Source of the DNA: Psychrobium sp. MM17-31
GTDB lineage: Bacteria; Pseudomonadota; Gammaproteobacteria; Enterobacterales; Psychrobiaceae
Direction of reading: 5' to 3'
Assembly: GCF_022347785.1 (NCBI RefSeq)
Contig: NZ_JAKRGA010000002.1
Location: 1 to 64,000 of the forward strand
Length of the DNA: 64,000 bases
In this document: positions 38,130 through 46,391 of the stretch, one piece after another
Numbering within the stretch: position 1 is the first letter of the stretch
Layout: every line of letters starts with the position of its first letter
Notes under the pieces: model-generated
What the model saw: only the letters and a program-made list of their open reading frames with translations
What the model was told of the DNA's origin: nothing
Database searches by the model: none
Translations under genes and position numbers: made by a program

Positions 38130-39140
38130 ATGACAATAAAAATCCCCCTCCTATTAGCTGGTTTGGCAACGGCAATTAGCGCCAATGCACAAGCCTCACA
38201 AGAACTTATTCAAAAACATCTAGGCGCCGAAAAATCGCCACGCTTACAATCACTTTCTATTGCTAACAATGGCAATGTCTGGGCCAGTGGAACGAAAGGA
38301 CTCGTCGTTGTTAGTACCGATAATGGCAGCACTTGGCAAACCAAACCTGTTCCAAATAGTGATGATTTACAATTTCGCGATATTTGGGCGCAAGACGATA
38401 CTGTTTATCTATTGGCAGCTGGCGAAGGCGAAAAATCCCAGCTTTATCGTAGTGACGACAATGGCGACAGTTGGCAATTGCAATACACTATGAAAAATCC
38501 TAAAGGGTTTATTAACTGTTTTGATTTCTGGTCAAAAGATCACGGCATCGTGTTTGGCGATAGCATTGACGATAAAGTCTTTATGTTAGAGACCAAAGAC
38601 GGCGGTAAAAACTGGAATCAGATGCAATCGGTGCCACTCGCCCAAGAAGGCGGCGAAGGTGGTTTTTCAGCGAGTGGTAGTTGTGTTCGCATTGGCAGTG
38701 ACAATGAAGTTTGGGTATCAACCGGGGCAACTAAGCACGCCAGATTATTGCGCTCATCAGATTATGGCCAAACATGGAATAGCACACCACTCCCCTACCC
38801 AGATGGTAAAACCGCAGGTCTATTCTCAGCAATTCCAAACTCAAAATGGACCTTTGGCGGTCGTATGAATACGCCAGTAGTGACTGGCTACAAACTCAAT
38901 GAAGGACAATGGCAACCGACTAAAAACATCGGATTAAAAGGCGCGATCTACGGCAGTGACAGCTATGGCGACAATGTAATCGTTGTTAATCCTGATGGCG
39001 CGGCACTATCCACCGACAATGGTAAAAATTGGCAGCGTATTAGCGATAAATCATTTTGGGTAGTAGAATTTGATAAACTAGGTACGGCGTGGCTTGCTGG
39101 ACCGCAAGGCCGTATTAGTAGCATTAGCTTTAACAACTAA
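38130..39140 (+). CDS. Exported Ycf48/BNR-repeat beta-propeller protein
   Basis: A 336-residue protein with signal peptide MTIKIPLLLAGLATAISANAQA. A beta-propeller built from BNR/Asp-box repeats follows: STDNGSTW, SDDNGDSW, TKDGGKNW, SSDYGQTW and STDNGKNW are visible. The family includes photosystem II assembly factor Ycf48 and many bacterial proteins of unknown role. In a non-phototroph the function is open; perhaps assembly or scaffolding in the periplasm. It is followed 9 bp later by a small membrane protein gene. Confidence 0.82.
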   Translation: MTIKIPLLLAGLATAISANAQASQELIQKHLGAEKSPRLQSLSIANNGNVWASGTKGLVVVSTDNGSTWQTKPVPNSDDLQFRDIWAQDDTVYLLAAGEGEKSQLYRSDDNGDSWQLQYTMKNPKGFINCFDFWSKDHGIVFGDSIDDKVFMLETKDGGKNWNQMQSVPLAQEGGEGGFSASGSCVRIGSDNEVWVSTGATKHARLLRSSDYGQTWNSTPLPYPDGKTAGLFSAIPNSKWTFGGRMNTPVVTGYKLNEGQWQPTKNIGLKGAIYGSDSYGDNVIVVNPDGAALSTDNGKNWQRISDKSFWVVEFDKLGTAWLAGPQGRISSISFNN

Positions 39141-39149
39141 GGATTTAAC

Positions 39150-39602
39150 ATGTTAAAAGGCGCAGGTGGAACCTCAGGCGGGTTCGGTTTATTTTTCATT
39201 GGCTTGATCATGATGTGTGGTGGCTTTTATATGCTACTTAACGCCATAACGGTTACTTCATCATTTGGTATGGGCATGCGCCTTTACGGATTTTCCGCAA
39301 TGGGAAGTTCATTTAATATTACGACCGGGATGATTATGATCCCCTTTATGTTTGGCGTAGGATTAATATTTTACAATGGACGAAATGTTCTAGGTTGGAT
39401 CTTAACGCTGGGCTCTATTACCGCATTAATCTTTGGAGTGATTAGTTCAATACGATTTTCGATGCGCACCATGACCTCTTTCGATTTAATCGTAATTTTA
39501 GTGCTGGCTATCGGCGGTTTAGGTTTGTTTCTACGCTCACTAAAAGCACTCGATAAAGCGCTACCAGATGAACCTGAAGAAAAACTCATCAACAAAAATT
39601 AG
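39150..39602 (+). CDS. Small four-helix membrane protein, uncharacterised
   Basis: A 150-residue protein not recognised as a named family. It has four hydrophobic segments (about 12-33, 58-75, 80-97 and 111-130), a glycine-rich start (KGAGGTSGGFGLFFIGLI) and an acidic, lysine-rich C-terminus. The start follows AGGA at a good distance. It forms a likely two-gene operon with the Ycf48-like gene and is closed by a terminator. Confidence 0.7.
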   Translation: MLKGAGGTSGGFGLFFIGLIMMCGGFYMLLNAITVTSSFGMGMRLYGFSAMGSSFNITTGMIMIPFMFGVGLIFYNGRNVLGWILTLGSITALIFGVISSIRFSMRTMTSFDLIVILVLAIGGLGLFLRSLKALDKALPDEPEEKLINKN

Positions 39603-39625
39603 CGCAACGTCCCTATCAAAAAACT

Positions 39626-39650
39626 CAGCCTCAATATTGAGGCTGTTTTT
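39626..39650. terminator. Terminator between the small membrane protein gene and phaR
   Basis: CAGCCTCAATATTGAGGCTG (39626-39645) is a perfect palindrome followed by TTTTT on the plus strand. On the minus strand the same stem is followed by AGTTTTTT. It serves both convergent genes. Confidence 0.85.
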
Positions 39651-39677
39651 AATTCCCTTTCATAGTCAATTTAGCCA

Positions 39678-40100
39678 CTATTTATCTTTATCCTTGGGCT
39701 GCCACATTGCGGCATTTTGTTCCATCATCTTAGTGAACATATTCATCGGACTAGCATCGACAAGGTTTTTCATCATGCCTTGCATCGACTCTTGCTGCTC
39801 AAGGAACCTTGCCATACTTTGCTCGAGATATTGCCTAACGAATACCTGCATATCGCTATCGTAAAAGCGAATTAATTGCTTGAGCAGCGCATCTGTTAGC
39901 AACGACTGATTATCATTGGTTTCTGATTCACTAATAATTTGCAGCAATACCGTTTTTGTTAAATTACTACCATCTTTAGAACTAACAATCTCAAACTCGG
40001 TGTGATTCATCACTAGCTGATGAATATAATCCAAATTTACGTATTGACTAGTAGATGTATCATACAAACGGCGATTTGGATATTTTTTAATAGTAATCAA
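39678..40100 (-). CDS. phaR: PHA synthesis repressor PhaR
   Basis: A 140-residue DNA-binding regulator with the PHB accumulation N-terminal domain (IKKYPNRRLYDTSTSQYVNL, residues 4-23, then IHQLV) and a following PHB-acc region. PhaR binds phasin and its own promoters and also PHA granules, releasing DNA when polymer starts to form. Candidate operators occur at the two phasin promoters in this window (42065-42075 and 42875-42885). It lies downstream of phaC on the same strand, 85 bp apart. Confidence 0.93.
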   Translation of the reverse strand: MITIKKYPNRRLYDTSTSQYVNLDYIHQLVMNHTEFEIVSSKDGSNLTKTVLLQIISESETNDNQSLLTDALLKQLIRFYDSDMQVFVRQYLEQSMARFLEQQESMQGMMKNLVDASPMNMFTKMMEQNAAMWQPKDKDK

Positions 40101-40185
40101 AGGGAAACCTCAATATTTCATTGTGTCGCTATCATATACCCAAGCAACCTAAAGATGCCAGTCTTGTGCAAGGAGTAACAGCGCT

Positions 40186-41967
40186 TTATTTTCCATCTAA
40201 CCTTACTCTGACATAGCGTCCTGGCGCATCTTCAATCGCTGGAAACGCTTTGGTACGCCCAACTGCTCTCGCTTTAACTTGTGAACCCGACTTTTCGCTT
40301 AGCCACTGCTGCCAGTGAGGCCACCAAGAGCCATCGTGTTTTGTTGCACCAGCAAACCATTGCTGAGCATCTTCTTTTAATTCTTCACTTGTCCAATGTG
40401 GATATTTACCGCCATCAGCTGGATTGATAACACCTGCTAAATGCCCAGATCCCGCAAGTACAAAAGTCGTATCGCCAGAGACTAATTGAGTGCCTTTATA
40501 AGAGCCTTGCCAAGGTACAATGTGATCGGCAATTGTCGACAAGAAATAGCATGGGACATCGATCTTTGCTAAATCGATAGCAACACCATCAATAGTAATG
40601 CCACCCGCTTCTTTAAGCTGATTAGTGACATAAGTGCTCGATAAATATTGCTTAAACGCCGCTGCTGGAAAATTGGTTGGATCACTATTCCAATACAATA
40701 AATCAAAAGGTGCGGGATCTTTGCCCTTGAGATAATTATTGACAAAGTACGACCAAAAAAGATTATTTTCCCGCAACATACTAAAGCCTAACCCTAGGAT
40801 TCGGCCGTCAAAGTAGCCCTTCTCGTCTGCGGCTTGCTCGATGGCTGGCATATTATTGTCGGAAAGATAAACCCCCACTTCACCCGGCTCAGAAAAATCG
40901 AGCAAGGTAGTAAAAAGCGTAAGAGAGTTAACCCGTTCATCGCCTTTAGCACGTAAATAAGCAACGGCAGTCGTTAGCAAGGTGCCGCCAACACACCAAC
41001 CCACCATATTCACTTTGTTGGTCTTAATGATCTTTTCCACCACGTCTAACGCGGCAATAGGACCACGTTTCATATAATCACCAAAATCTTTATCTCGGTA
41101 ACTGTCATCAGGGTTTACCCAAGAAATGATAAATACGGTGTGGCCTTGAGCCACTAACCAGCGTACTAACGACTTTCGCTCGTTGAGATCTAAAATGTAA
41201 TATTTATTGATAAAAGGCGGGGTAATTAAAATCGGTTGCTTATGGACTTTTTCGGTGGTGGCGTTGTATTGGATCAGTTGAATAAACTCGTTTTCATAAA
41301 CCACCTTGCCCGGTGTTGTCGCCAAGTCCTTACCTAAGGTAAAAGCATCAGCATCTGTTTGGGTCACGCTAAAAGCGTCAATTGGACTGCGCTGAAGATC
41401 TTCCATAAAGTTATCGAGACCACGAGTGAGATTCTCACCTTTGGTTTCAACGATTTCTCGACAAACTTCAGGGTTAGTTAAAATACTATTGGTTGGCGAT
41501 ACGGCATTAATATATTGGCGGGTGTAGAATGCCACTTGTTCGGCGACTTTAGGATCAGCAAACTGCATCGATTCGAGCGTATTGTTGAGCAACTGAGAGT
41601 TTAGCAGATATGCTTGCTTAATATAGCTATAGACAGGATTGGACGACCATTGCTCGTCGACAAATCGTTGATCGCCTTTTTCTTCTGCCACAACAGGCGC
41701 TGCGCTCTCCCCCAGCATTGATTTAGTTGCGCTTTGCCACAGCTGCATTTGCTGCTCCATAAACGCCATTTGATTATTGATTAGTTTAGCGCTGTCGACG
41801 TTAGCGCTATTTAGCCACTCGTTAAACTGATTAGCATCGTAATTACTAGCGCCAAGCTGCTCACTTCCTTGCATCGTTTTATTTAATACTTGCTGAAACT
41901 TTTGATTAAATACTTCACTAAACTGCTCTATGTATTCCAATACATTCACGTCTGTGGTTTGTTTCAC
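40186..41967 (-). CDS. phaC: Class I polyhydroxyalkanoate synthase
   Basis: A 593-residue PHA synthase (class I by length and lack of PhaE). It polymerises (R)-3-hydroxyacyl-CoA into storage granules. Lipase-like box GWCVGG holds the catalytic Cys325, with Asp481 (IADHIVPW) and His509 (GSGHLAGVI) counted from the GTG start at 41967. That GTG has GGGAGAGG immediately upstream. A TTG 18 bp earlier is in frame but has no such signal. It is divergent from the phasin genes. Confidence 0.93.
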   Translation of the reverse strand: MKQTTDVNVLEYIEQFSEVFNQKFQQVLNKTMQGSEQLGASNYDANQFNEWLNSANVDSAKLINNQMAFMEQQMQLWQSATKSMLGESAAPVVAEEKGDQRFVDEQWSSNPVYSYIKQAYLLNSQLLNNTLESMQFADPKVAEQVAFYTRQYINAVSPTNSILTNPEVCREIVETKGENLTRGLDNFMEDLQRSPIDAFSVTQTDADAFTLGKDLATTPGKVVYENEFIQLIQYNATTEKVHKQPILITPPFINKYYILDLNERKSLVRWLVAQGHTVFIISWVNPDDSYRDKDFGDYMKRGPIAALDVVEKIIKTNKVNMVGWCVGGTLLTTAVAYLRAKGDERVNSLTLFTTLLDFSEPGEVGVYLSDNNMPAIEQAADEKGYFDGRILGLGFSMLRENNLFWSYFVNNYLKGKDPAPFDLLYWNSDPTNFPAAAFKQYLSSTYVTNQLKEAGGITIDGVAIDLAKIDVPCYFLSTIADHIVPWQGSYKGTQLVSGDTTFVLAGSGHLAGVINPADGGKYPHWTSEELKEDAQQWFAGATKHDGSWWPHWQQWLSEKSGSQVKARAVGRTKAFPAIEDAPGRYVRVRLDGK

Positions 41968-41999
41968 AATCCCTCTCCCAATCAAAAAACCAATTTTTA

Positions 42000-42010
42000 T
42001 TGCACTGCAA
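42000..42010. promoter_or_regulatory. Candidate operator near phaC (TTGCA-C-TGCAA)
   Basis: A perfect 5-bp inverted repeat TTGCA C TGCAA lies 33 bp upstream of the phaC start in the divergent phaC/phasin region. TGC/GCA half-sites are the style bound by PhaR proteins, so it may be a PhaR site for phaC. Weak evidence on its own. Confidence 0.35.
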
Positions 42011-42021
42011 CATATTATATG

Positions 42022-42051
42022 TTGACGAAAAAATAATCCACTGCTTATAAT
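42022..42051 (+). promoter_or_regulatory. Sigma-70 promoter of the PhaF-like phasin gene
   Basis: TTGACG (42022-42027) and TATAAT (42046-42051) are 18 bp apart. The start of transcription is expected near 42058, just before the CTGCGACGCAA element. Confidence 0.75.
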
Positions 42052-42064
42052 TCAAACAACAATG

Positions 42065-42075
42065 CTGCGACGCAA
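42065..42075. promoter_or_regulatory. Putative PhaR operator upstream of the PhaF-like phasin gene
   Basis: CTGC-GAC-GCAA, one base from CTGC-N3-GCAG, the target reported for Paracoccus PhaR. It sits about 7 bp after the expected transcription start, where a bound repressor would block the promoter. The same layout is found at the next phasin gene. Confidence 0.55.
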
Positions 42076-42115
42076 CACAAACATCATTAACATCACACGG
42101 GAAAGGAGTCACATC

Positions 42116-42805
42116 ATGAGTTTCACACAACAGCAAACACTGGAAGATTGTTTCTCATCATTTAACAATCAACTGGCAATAAACATCGACTTTTTTAAAC
42201 AGTTGGGGCAGTTGCAACAACAGCTAGCAAGTCAACTAATATCAGAGCAACAAACCTTTATAACAGCCCTCTCCAAGCCTGATGATTTGGCGAGTATCAA
42301 CGAAAAAACACAGGCTTTTACTGGCGAGGTTAGTAAGAGCGTTGTCGAATGTTTCAATCAAGTCGTTGACTCAACTAACGCGCTATATCGCGATAGTATT
42401 GCAGTCTATGGCCAGTCGAATCTAGAGAAAAAATCAGCTAATTCTGACACAAGTAATACTCCACAGGCGCCTGTAAAAAAATTAGCAAAAACCACGACAA
42501 AATCTGCAACACCAGCCGCCACAAAACGTAAGTCTCCGGCTAAAACAAACACCACTAAAGCCAATAAGCGCAGTACAGTCTCTACAAAAGCAAAAGTAGC
42601 ACCGAAAGCTGAATCACACACGGTAAAACAAGTCGCCAAGAAAACGTCTGCGCCAGTAAAAAAACCAGCAACCAAGACAGCTAAAACAACTGAGACAACA
42701 TCAGCTGCATCTAAGCCGTCTGCCGCTAGCAAAGCCACGGCTAAGCCAGCAACAGCCCAAAAATCATTGGCTAAATCACTGGTTAATGCGGCGAAAGAAA
42801 AATAA
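42116..42805 (+). CDS. PhaF-like phasin with lysine/alanine/threonine-rich tail
   Basis: A 229-residue protein. The N-terminal part (about 1-105) is a helical phasin-like domain (QQTLEDCFSSFNNQLAINIDFFKQLGQLQQQ). The C-terminal half (about 108-229) is a low-complexity K/A/T/P tail with repeated TKT, AKK and KPA units, resembling histone H1/AlgP tails. This layout recalls PhaF of Pseudomonas putida, which ties granules to the nucleoid. The start at ATG 42116 has AAAGGAG nine bases upstream. It is the first of three plus-strand PHA genes. Confidence 0.8.
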   Translation: MSFTQQQTLEDCFSSFNNQLAINIDFFKQLGQLQQQLASQLISEQQTFITALSKPDDLASINEKTQAFTGEVSKSVVECFNQVVDSTNALYRDSIAVYGQSNLEKKSANSDTSNTPQAPVKKLAKTTTKSATPAATKRKSPAKTNTTKANKRSTVSTKAKVAPKAESHTVKQVAKKTSAPVKKPATKTAKTTETTSAASKPSAASKATAKPATAQKSLAKSLVNAAKEK

Positions 42806-42829
42806 TTTGCTGCATCGCAACAAAAACAC

Positions 42830-42858
42830 TTGACGCTCGTTTTTTAAGCGGATAATAT
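42830..42858 (+). promoter_or_regulatory. Sigma-70 promoter of phaP
   Basis: TTGACG (42830-42835) and TAATAT (42853-42858) are 17 bp apart, downstream of the previous gene's stop, so phaP can be transcribed on its own. The motif TTCAAACAAC follows both this and the preceding phasin promoter. Confidence 0.72.
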
Positions 42859-42874
42859 TCAAACAACTTCCATG

Positions 42875-42885
42875 CTGCAGAGCAG
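42875..42885. promoter_or_regulatory. Putative PhaR operator upstream of phaP
   Basis: CTGC-AGA-GCAG is an exact match to the CTGC-N3-GCAG pattern described for PhaR. It lies about 10 bp after the expected transcription start and 26 bp before the phaP ATG. Confidence 0.65.
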
Positions 42886-42910
42886 CAAATTAAATTTAGG
42901 ACGCACTGAC

Positions 42911-43264
42911 ATGTTAGATAAAATGAATGAACAACTTCAAAGCTCAATGAAACCAGTTACAGATTTAGCAACACTTAACGCAAAAGCCCTTGAGCAATTA
43001 GCAACACAGCAAAGCAGCTTATTTTCAACGCTAATGTCTGGCGGCATTGCATTTGCACAGAACTCAGCAGAGCAAAAAGATGTTTCTGCAATGCTAGAAG
43101 CACAAAAATCTTACGCACAAGACGTACAAGAAACCGTGCTTAAAGCAGCGAAAGAAAGTTACGCGCTGATCTCTGAAACTCAAGAGAAGTCTGGTGAGTT
43201 AATCAAAAAAGCAATGGAAGAAGCACAAGCTTCAGTTGCTCAAGCGGCACAAGCGGCTAAATAG
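42911..43264 (+). CDS. phaP: Phasin family protein (PhaP)
   Basis: A 117-residue, alanine- and glutamine-rich helical protein: the phasin layout of a short amphipathic start (MLDKMNEQLQSSMKPVTDL) and long helices ending in AQASVAQAAQAAK. It coats PHA granules and limits their coalescence. The start at ATG 42911 follows AGGA; an upstream in-frame ATG at 42872 overlaps the putative operator. A strong terminator follows directly. Confidence 0.9.
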   Translation: MLDKMNEQLQSSMKPVTDLATLNAKALEQLATQQSSLFSTLMSGGIAFAQNSAEQKDVSAMLEAQKSYAQDVQETVLKAAKESYALISETQEKSGELIKKAMEEAQASVAQAAQAAK

Positions 43265-43272
43265 GTATACCT

Positions 43273-43310
43273 GCCTCTCTCCTTCCCCCTTTTTGGAGAG
43301 AGGCTTTTTT
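43273..43310 (+). terminator. Intrinsic terminator after phaP
   Basis: GCCTCTCTCC (43273-43282) pairs with GGAGAGAGGC (43295-43304) and is followed by TTTTTT. A strong 10-bp stem that isolates the phasin transcript from phaZ. Confidence 0.93.
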
Positions 43311-43399
43311 ATCCCACCGCGGCACTAAGTATCACAACTTTCGAAAGCAGTACTTTCGCCAATCGCCTAAATAAGAAAAAAGAAACACAAGGTCATAGC

Positions 43400-44617
43400 A
43401 TGCGATATCAAAGTTACGATTATTTCTCTCGCAGCGCGCAACTATTTCACGATGGATTCAGCGCTATTCACGACGTGAGTTGTCATCCACTCAATCCGTT
43501 TTCCTATACACCGATTGGGCGACTGACCAATGCCGTATTGGAATCGAGCATGCGACTAACAAGGCGCTATGACAAACTCGACTTCTCTATCGACAGCATC
43601 ACTATTGGTGACAATCAGGTAAAGATTGTCGAAGAAATTGTCGAAAATAAAGTATTTTGCGATCTCTTAAAATTCTCGGCGCAAGATAACATTGTGCGGG
43701 ATAAAGTATTGCTAGTGGCACCGCTCTCAGGTCACCATGCAACACTACTCAAAGGCACCGTAGAAGGTCTGTTGGTTGATCACGACGTATATATTACCGA
43801 CTGGCAGGATGCGCGTGATATTCCATTGAGCAATGGTCCTTTTAGTTTTGATTGCTATGTTACCTACCTTATCGAGTTTCTTGAGTTTTTAGGCGACGAT
43901 GTTCACATGGTGGCAATCTGTCAGCCGACCGTGCAATCGCTCATTGCAACAGCGGTTTTAGCAGAGCGAAATAGCACAGCAACACCAAAATCGCTAACGT
44001 TAATGGCTGGCCCTATTGATGTATCGAAATCAGTCACTCGAGTTAATGAGCTCGCCCATCAAAAACCACTCGACTGGTTTAAAAACAACGCCATTATGAC
44101 GGTTCCAGCTGGCTACCCAGGTGTTGGACGCAAAGTCTATCCCGGCTTTTTACAGCTTGGTGGATTCCTCTCAATGAACCCAGAAGCTCATGCTAAAAAA
44201 CACATGCAGTTCTTCCAAAACATCTTGTTTGGTGAACGAGAAGATGCTGAGCGTTTTCGCGCGTTTTACGATGAATACATGGCGGTATTGGATATGCCGG
44301 CAGAATTCTATTTAGAAACTATCGAGCGCGTCTTCCAAGGTAATGAATTAGCCAATGGCAAAATTACTTACCGCGGTAAGCCTGTAGATTTTAGCGCCAT
44401 CAAAGACACCGCATTACTTACGGTAGAAGGTGAGATGGATGATATTGTTGGCATCGGTCAAACCCGTGCTGCACAAGATATTTGTCCAAATATCCCACAA
44501 GACAAACGCCAGCATCACGAACAAGAAGGCGCAGGTCACTACGGTATATTTAGCGGATCGAAGTTTAGAAAATATGTCCGCCCGATGATGACGGAATTCA
44601 TCAAAAAATATAGCTAA
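43400..44617 (+). CDS. phaZ: Intracellular polyhydroxyalkanoate depolymerase
   Basis: A 405-residue PhaZ of the Ralstonia i-PHB-depolymerase type, which mobilises stored polymer. The catalytic Cys is in VAICQPTVQ (about residue 175), with Asp in EGEMDDIVG (about 350) and His in EGAGHYGIFSG (about 378). No signal peptide, so it acts on native intracellular granules. It lies after phaP and before phaB (opposite strand), with a bidirectional terminator between. Confidence 0.92.
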   Translation: MRYQSYDYFSRSAQLFHDGFSAIHDVSCHPLNPFSYTPIGRLTNAVLESSMRLTRRYDKLDFSIDSITIGDNQVKIVEEIVENKVFCDLLKFSAQDNIVRDKVLLVAPLSGHHATLLKGTVEGLLVDHDVYITDWQDARDIPLSNGPFSFDCYVTYLIEFLEFLGDDVHMVAICQPTVQSLIATAVLAERNSTATPKSLTLMAGPIDVSKSVTRVNELAHQKPLDWFKNNAIMTVPAGYPGVGRKVYPGFLQLGGFLSMNPEAHAKKHMQFFQNILFGEREDAERFRAFYDEYMAVLDMPAEFYLETIERVFQGNELANGKITYRGKPVDFSAIKDTALLTVEGEMDDIVGIGQTRAAQDICPNIPQDKRQHHEQEGAGHYGIFSGSKFRKYVRPMMTEFIKKYS

Positions 44618-44640
44618 AATTAGCAAGGCCTAAAAAACTA

Positions 44641-44676
44641 AAAAAGCTAGCGCGATTCTCATTGCGCTAGCTTTTT
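44641..44676. terminator. Bidirectional terminator between phaZ and phaB
   Basis: AAAAAGCTAGCGC (44641-44653) and GCGCTAGCTTTTT (44664-44676) form a perfect 13-bp stem around a 10-nt loop with A/T tracts on the outer side of each arm. Serves both convergent genes. Confidence 0.93.
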
Positions 44677-44697
44677 CTTTAGCGTAGCAAACAGCAA

Positions 44698-45420
44698 TTA
44701 ATACATGTGTTGGCCGCCATTAATTGACAAGGTAGAGCCGGTAATAAAGCCGCCGTTATCACTTACCAAAAACTCAACGGTGCGTGCGATGTCTTCTGGT
44801 GTACCTAAACGGCCCACAGGAATAGTCGCAATAATCTTCTCTAATACTTCTGGCGGTACCGCGCGCACCATATCTGTATCAACATAACCAGGCGCCACTG
44901 CATTCACTGTAATACCTTTGGCAGCATTTTCTTGTGCTAGCGCCTTAGTAAAACCGTGAATACCAGATTTGGCAGCCGCGTAGTTTACTTGACCGTATTG
45001 ACCTGCTTGGCCATTAATTGAACCGATATTAACAATACGTCCGAAGCCATTTTTACGCATATTATCGATAACAGCACGACACGTATTAAAACAAGATGCT
45101 AAGTTGGTTTGAATAACCGCATCCCACTGCTCGAAATCCATACGGTGCATAGTTCCATCGCGCGTAATCCCCGCATTATTCACTAGCACTTCAATTGGAC
45201 CGAAATCAGATTCAATTTGCGCAATAGCGCTCGCCGTAGCTTCAAAATCTGATACATCAAATTTACATGTCGGAATTCCAGTTCGCTCAGTAAACGCTTT
45301 GGCCGACTGTTCATTACCAGCGTAACTGGCGATAACTTCGTAACCTTTTAACTTTAATTTTGTGCTGATCGCTTCACCAATACCACGTGTACCACCAGTA
45401 ACTAATGCAACTCTACCCAT
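44698..45420 (-). CDS. phaB: Acetoacetyl-CoA reductase
   Basis: A 240-residue short-chain dehydrogenase that reduces acetoacetyl-CoA to (R)-3-hydroxybutyryl-CoA for PhaC. NADPH-binding TGGTRGIG at 8-15, NNAGITRDGTMHRM, and the catalytic Ser/Tyr/Lys in IGSINGQAGQ and YAAAK. PhaB-specific sequence is clear (GITVNAVAPGYVDTDMV). The thiolase phaA is not in the cluster. 287 bp upstream hold nothing I can name. Confidence 0.93.
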   Translation of the reverse strand: MGRVALVTGGTRGIGEAISTKLKLKGYEVIASYAGNEQSAKAFTERTGIPTCKFDVSDFEATASAIAQIESDFGPIEVLVNNAGITRDGTMHRMDFEQWDAVIQTNLASCFNTCRAVIDNMRKNGFGRIVNIGSINGQAGQYGQVNYAAAKSGIHGFTKALAQENAAKGITVNAVAPGYVDTDMVRAVPPEVLEKIIATIPVGRLGTPEDIARTVEFLVSDNGGFITGSTLSINGGQHMY

Positions 45421-45707
45421 TTCAACCTTCCCTTTTCGATTAATAGTTTCAATTATTGACGACTGCGTCCTGTCTCATTACGCAGTGTAATTTTGAAATA
45501 TGACTTTTTAATGTCAGCACTCATCAAACCTAAGTTCAAAGTGTAATATTCGTACTAAAACCAACCAAAAATGATTAATTAACAAACAAAAGTGCAGTAG
45601 AAAGGGTAGCAGTAAAGTTTTAAATCGCTATTAGACGATTGTTGACTGATTAAAAAAACAGCGGTTTAGATCAAATAATGACAATAGGCAGCCTGAATAC
45701 TGGTTAA

Positions 45708-45890
45708 CTAGGGCCTGCGGGACTTATGATGGGAAACTCGTTGAATAACCATAACGATTAATGCCAAGGCGCACCAACCGACAACGAAAATGGCGATGAC
45801 TAAGGGAAACGGTAGCGAAGAAAACAATAATAATGCTAGGCAAATAATAGTGAAAACTAAAAACAGATAATGAGAAACTGGACGCTTCAT
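45708..45890 (-). CDS. Small two-helix membrane protein, uncharacterised
   Basis: A 60-residue protein of two hydrophobic segments (about 8-28 and 31-51) and a basic C-terminus (QRVSHHKSRRP). The start is ATG 45890, 6 bp after the pgpA stop. It probably forms the end of the rib-thiL-pgpA operon. I do not recognise a family; its position is the main support. Confidence 0.5.
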   Translation of the reverse strand: MKRPVSHYLFLVFTIICLALLLFSSLPFPLVIAIFVVGWCALALIVMVIQRVSHHKSRRP

Positions 45891-45896
45891 ATGCAA

Positions 45897-46391
45897 CTAA
45901 ACCAATGGCCAGTAATAATGAATCGCTTGTAAAGAAATTGCCGCAAACACGCCAGCTAACACATCGTCAATCATGATGCCAAAACCGCCCTTGACGTGGC
46001 GATCGAGTAGCTTAATGGGCCAAGGTTTTACGATGTCAAAAAAGCGAAATAATACAAAACCAACTACCAACGGCAACAAGCCGACAGGCGCTGCGATCAT
46101 GGTAATCAACATCCCTGCCACTTCGTCCCATACAATGGCGCCGTGATCATGCACTTCCATATCTTTGGCAGCTACGTCACAAATCCAAAAGCCTGTAATA
46201 GTTACTATCGCAGTCACGACCAAAAAGACGGGCCACGATAGGTTCATCATCAAAAAATACAGTGGTAACGCGGCAAGGGTACCGAAAGTACCAGGCGCTT
46301 TTGGCGCGAGGCCAGTGCCAAAACCCAATGCAAGAAAGTGAATAGGATTTTTTAAAGATAATTTAGCTAAGGCTGGATCGGCGTGTTTCAA
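45897..46391 (-). CDS. pgpA: Phosphatidylglycerophosphatase A
   Basis: A 164-residue membrane phosphatase that makes phosphatidylglycerol. PgpA motifs: GFGTGLAPKAPGTFGT near 23-38, HDHGAIVWDEVAGM near 88-101, and GGFGIMIDDVLAGV at about 138-151. No ATG fits: the frame opens with TTG, whose TTGA overlaps the thiL stop TGA. That gives the expected N-terminus (KHADPALAKLSLKNPIHFLA). Confidence 0.92.
   Translation of the reverse strand: MKHADPALAKLSLKNPIHFLALGFGTGLAPKAPGTFGTLAALPLYFLMMNLSWPVFLVVTAIVTITGFWICDVAAKDMEVHDHGAIVWDEVAGMLITMIAAPVGLLPLVVGFVLFRFFDIVKPWPIKLLDRHVKGGFGIMIDDVLAGVFAAISLQAIHYYWPLV

Noticed and set aside
42406..42738. 110-codon antisense frame over the PhaF-like phasin tail
   Set aside because: It is the mirror of the K/A/T-rich repeat coding sequence (A/V/L-rich), a usual artefact of biased codons.
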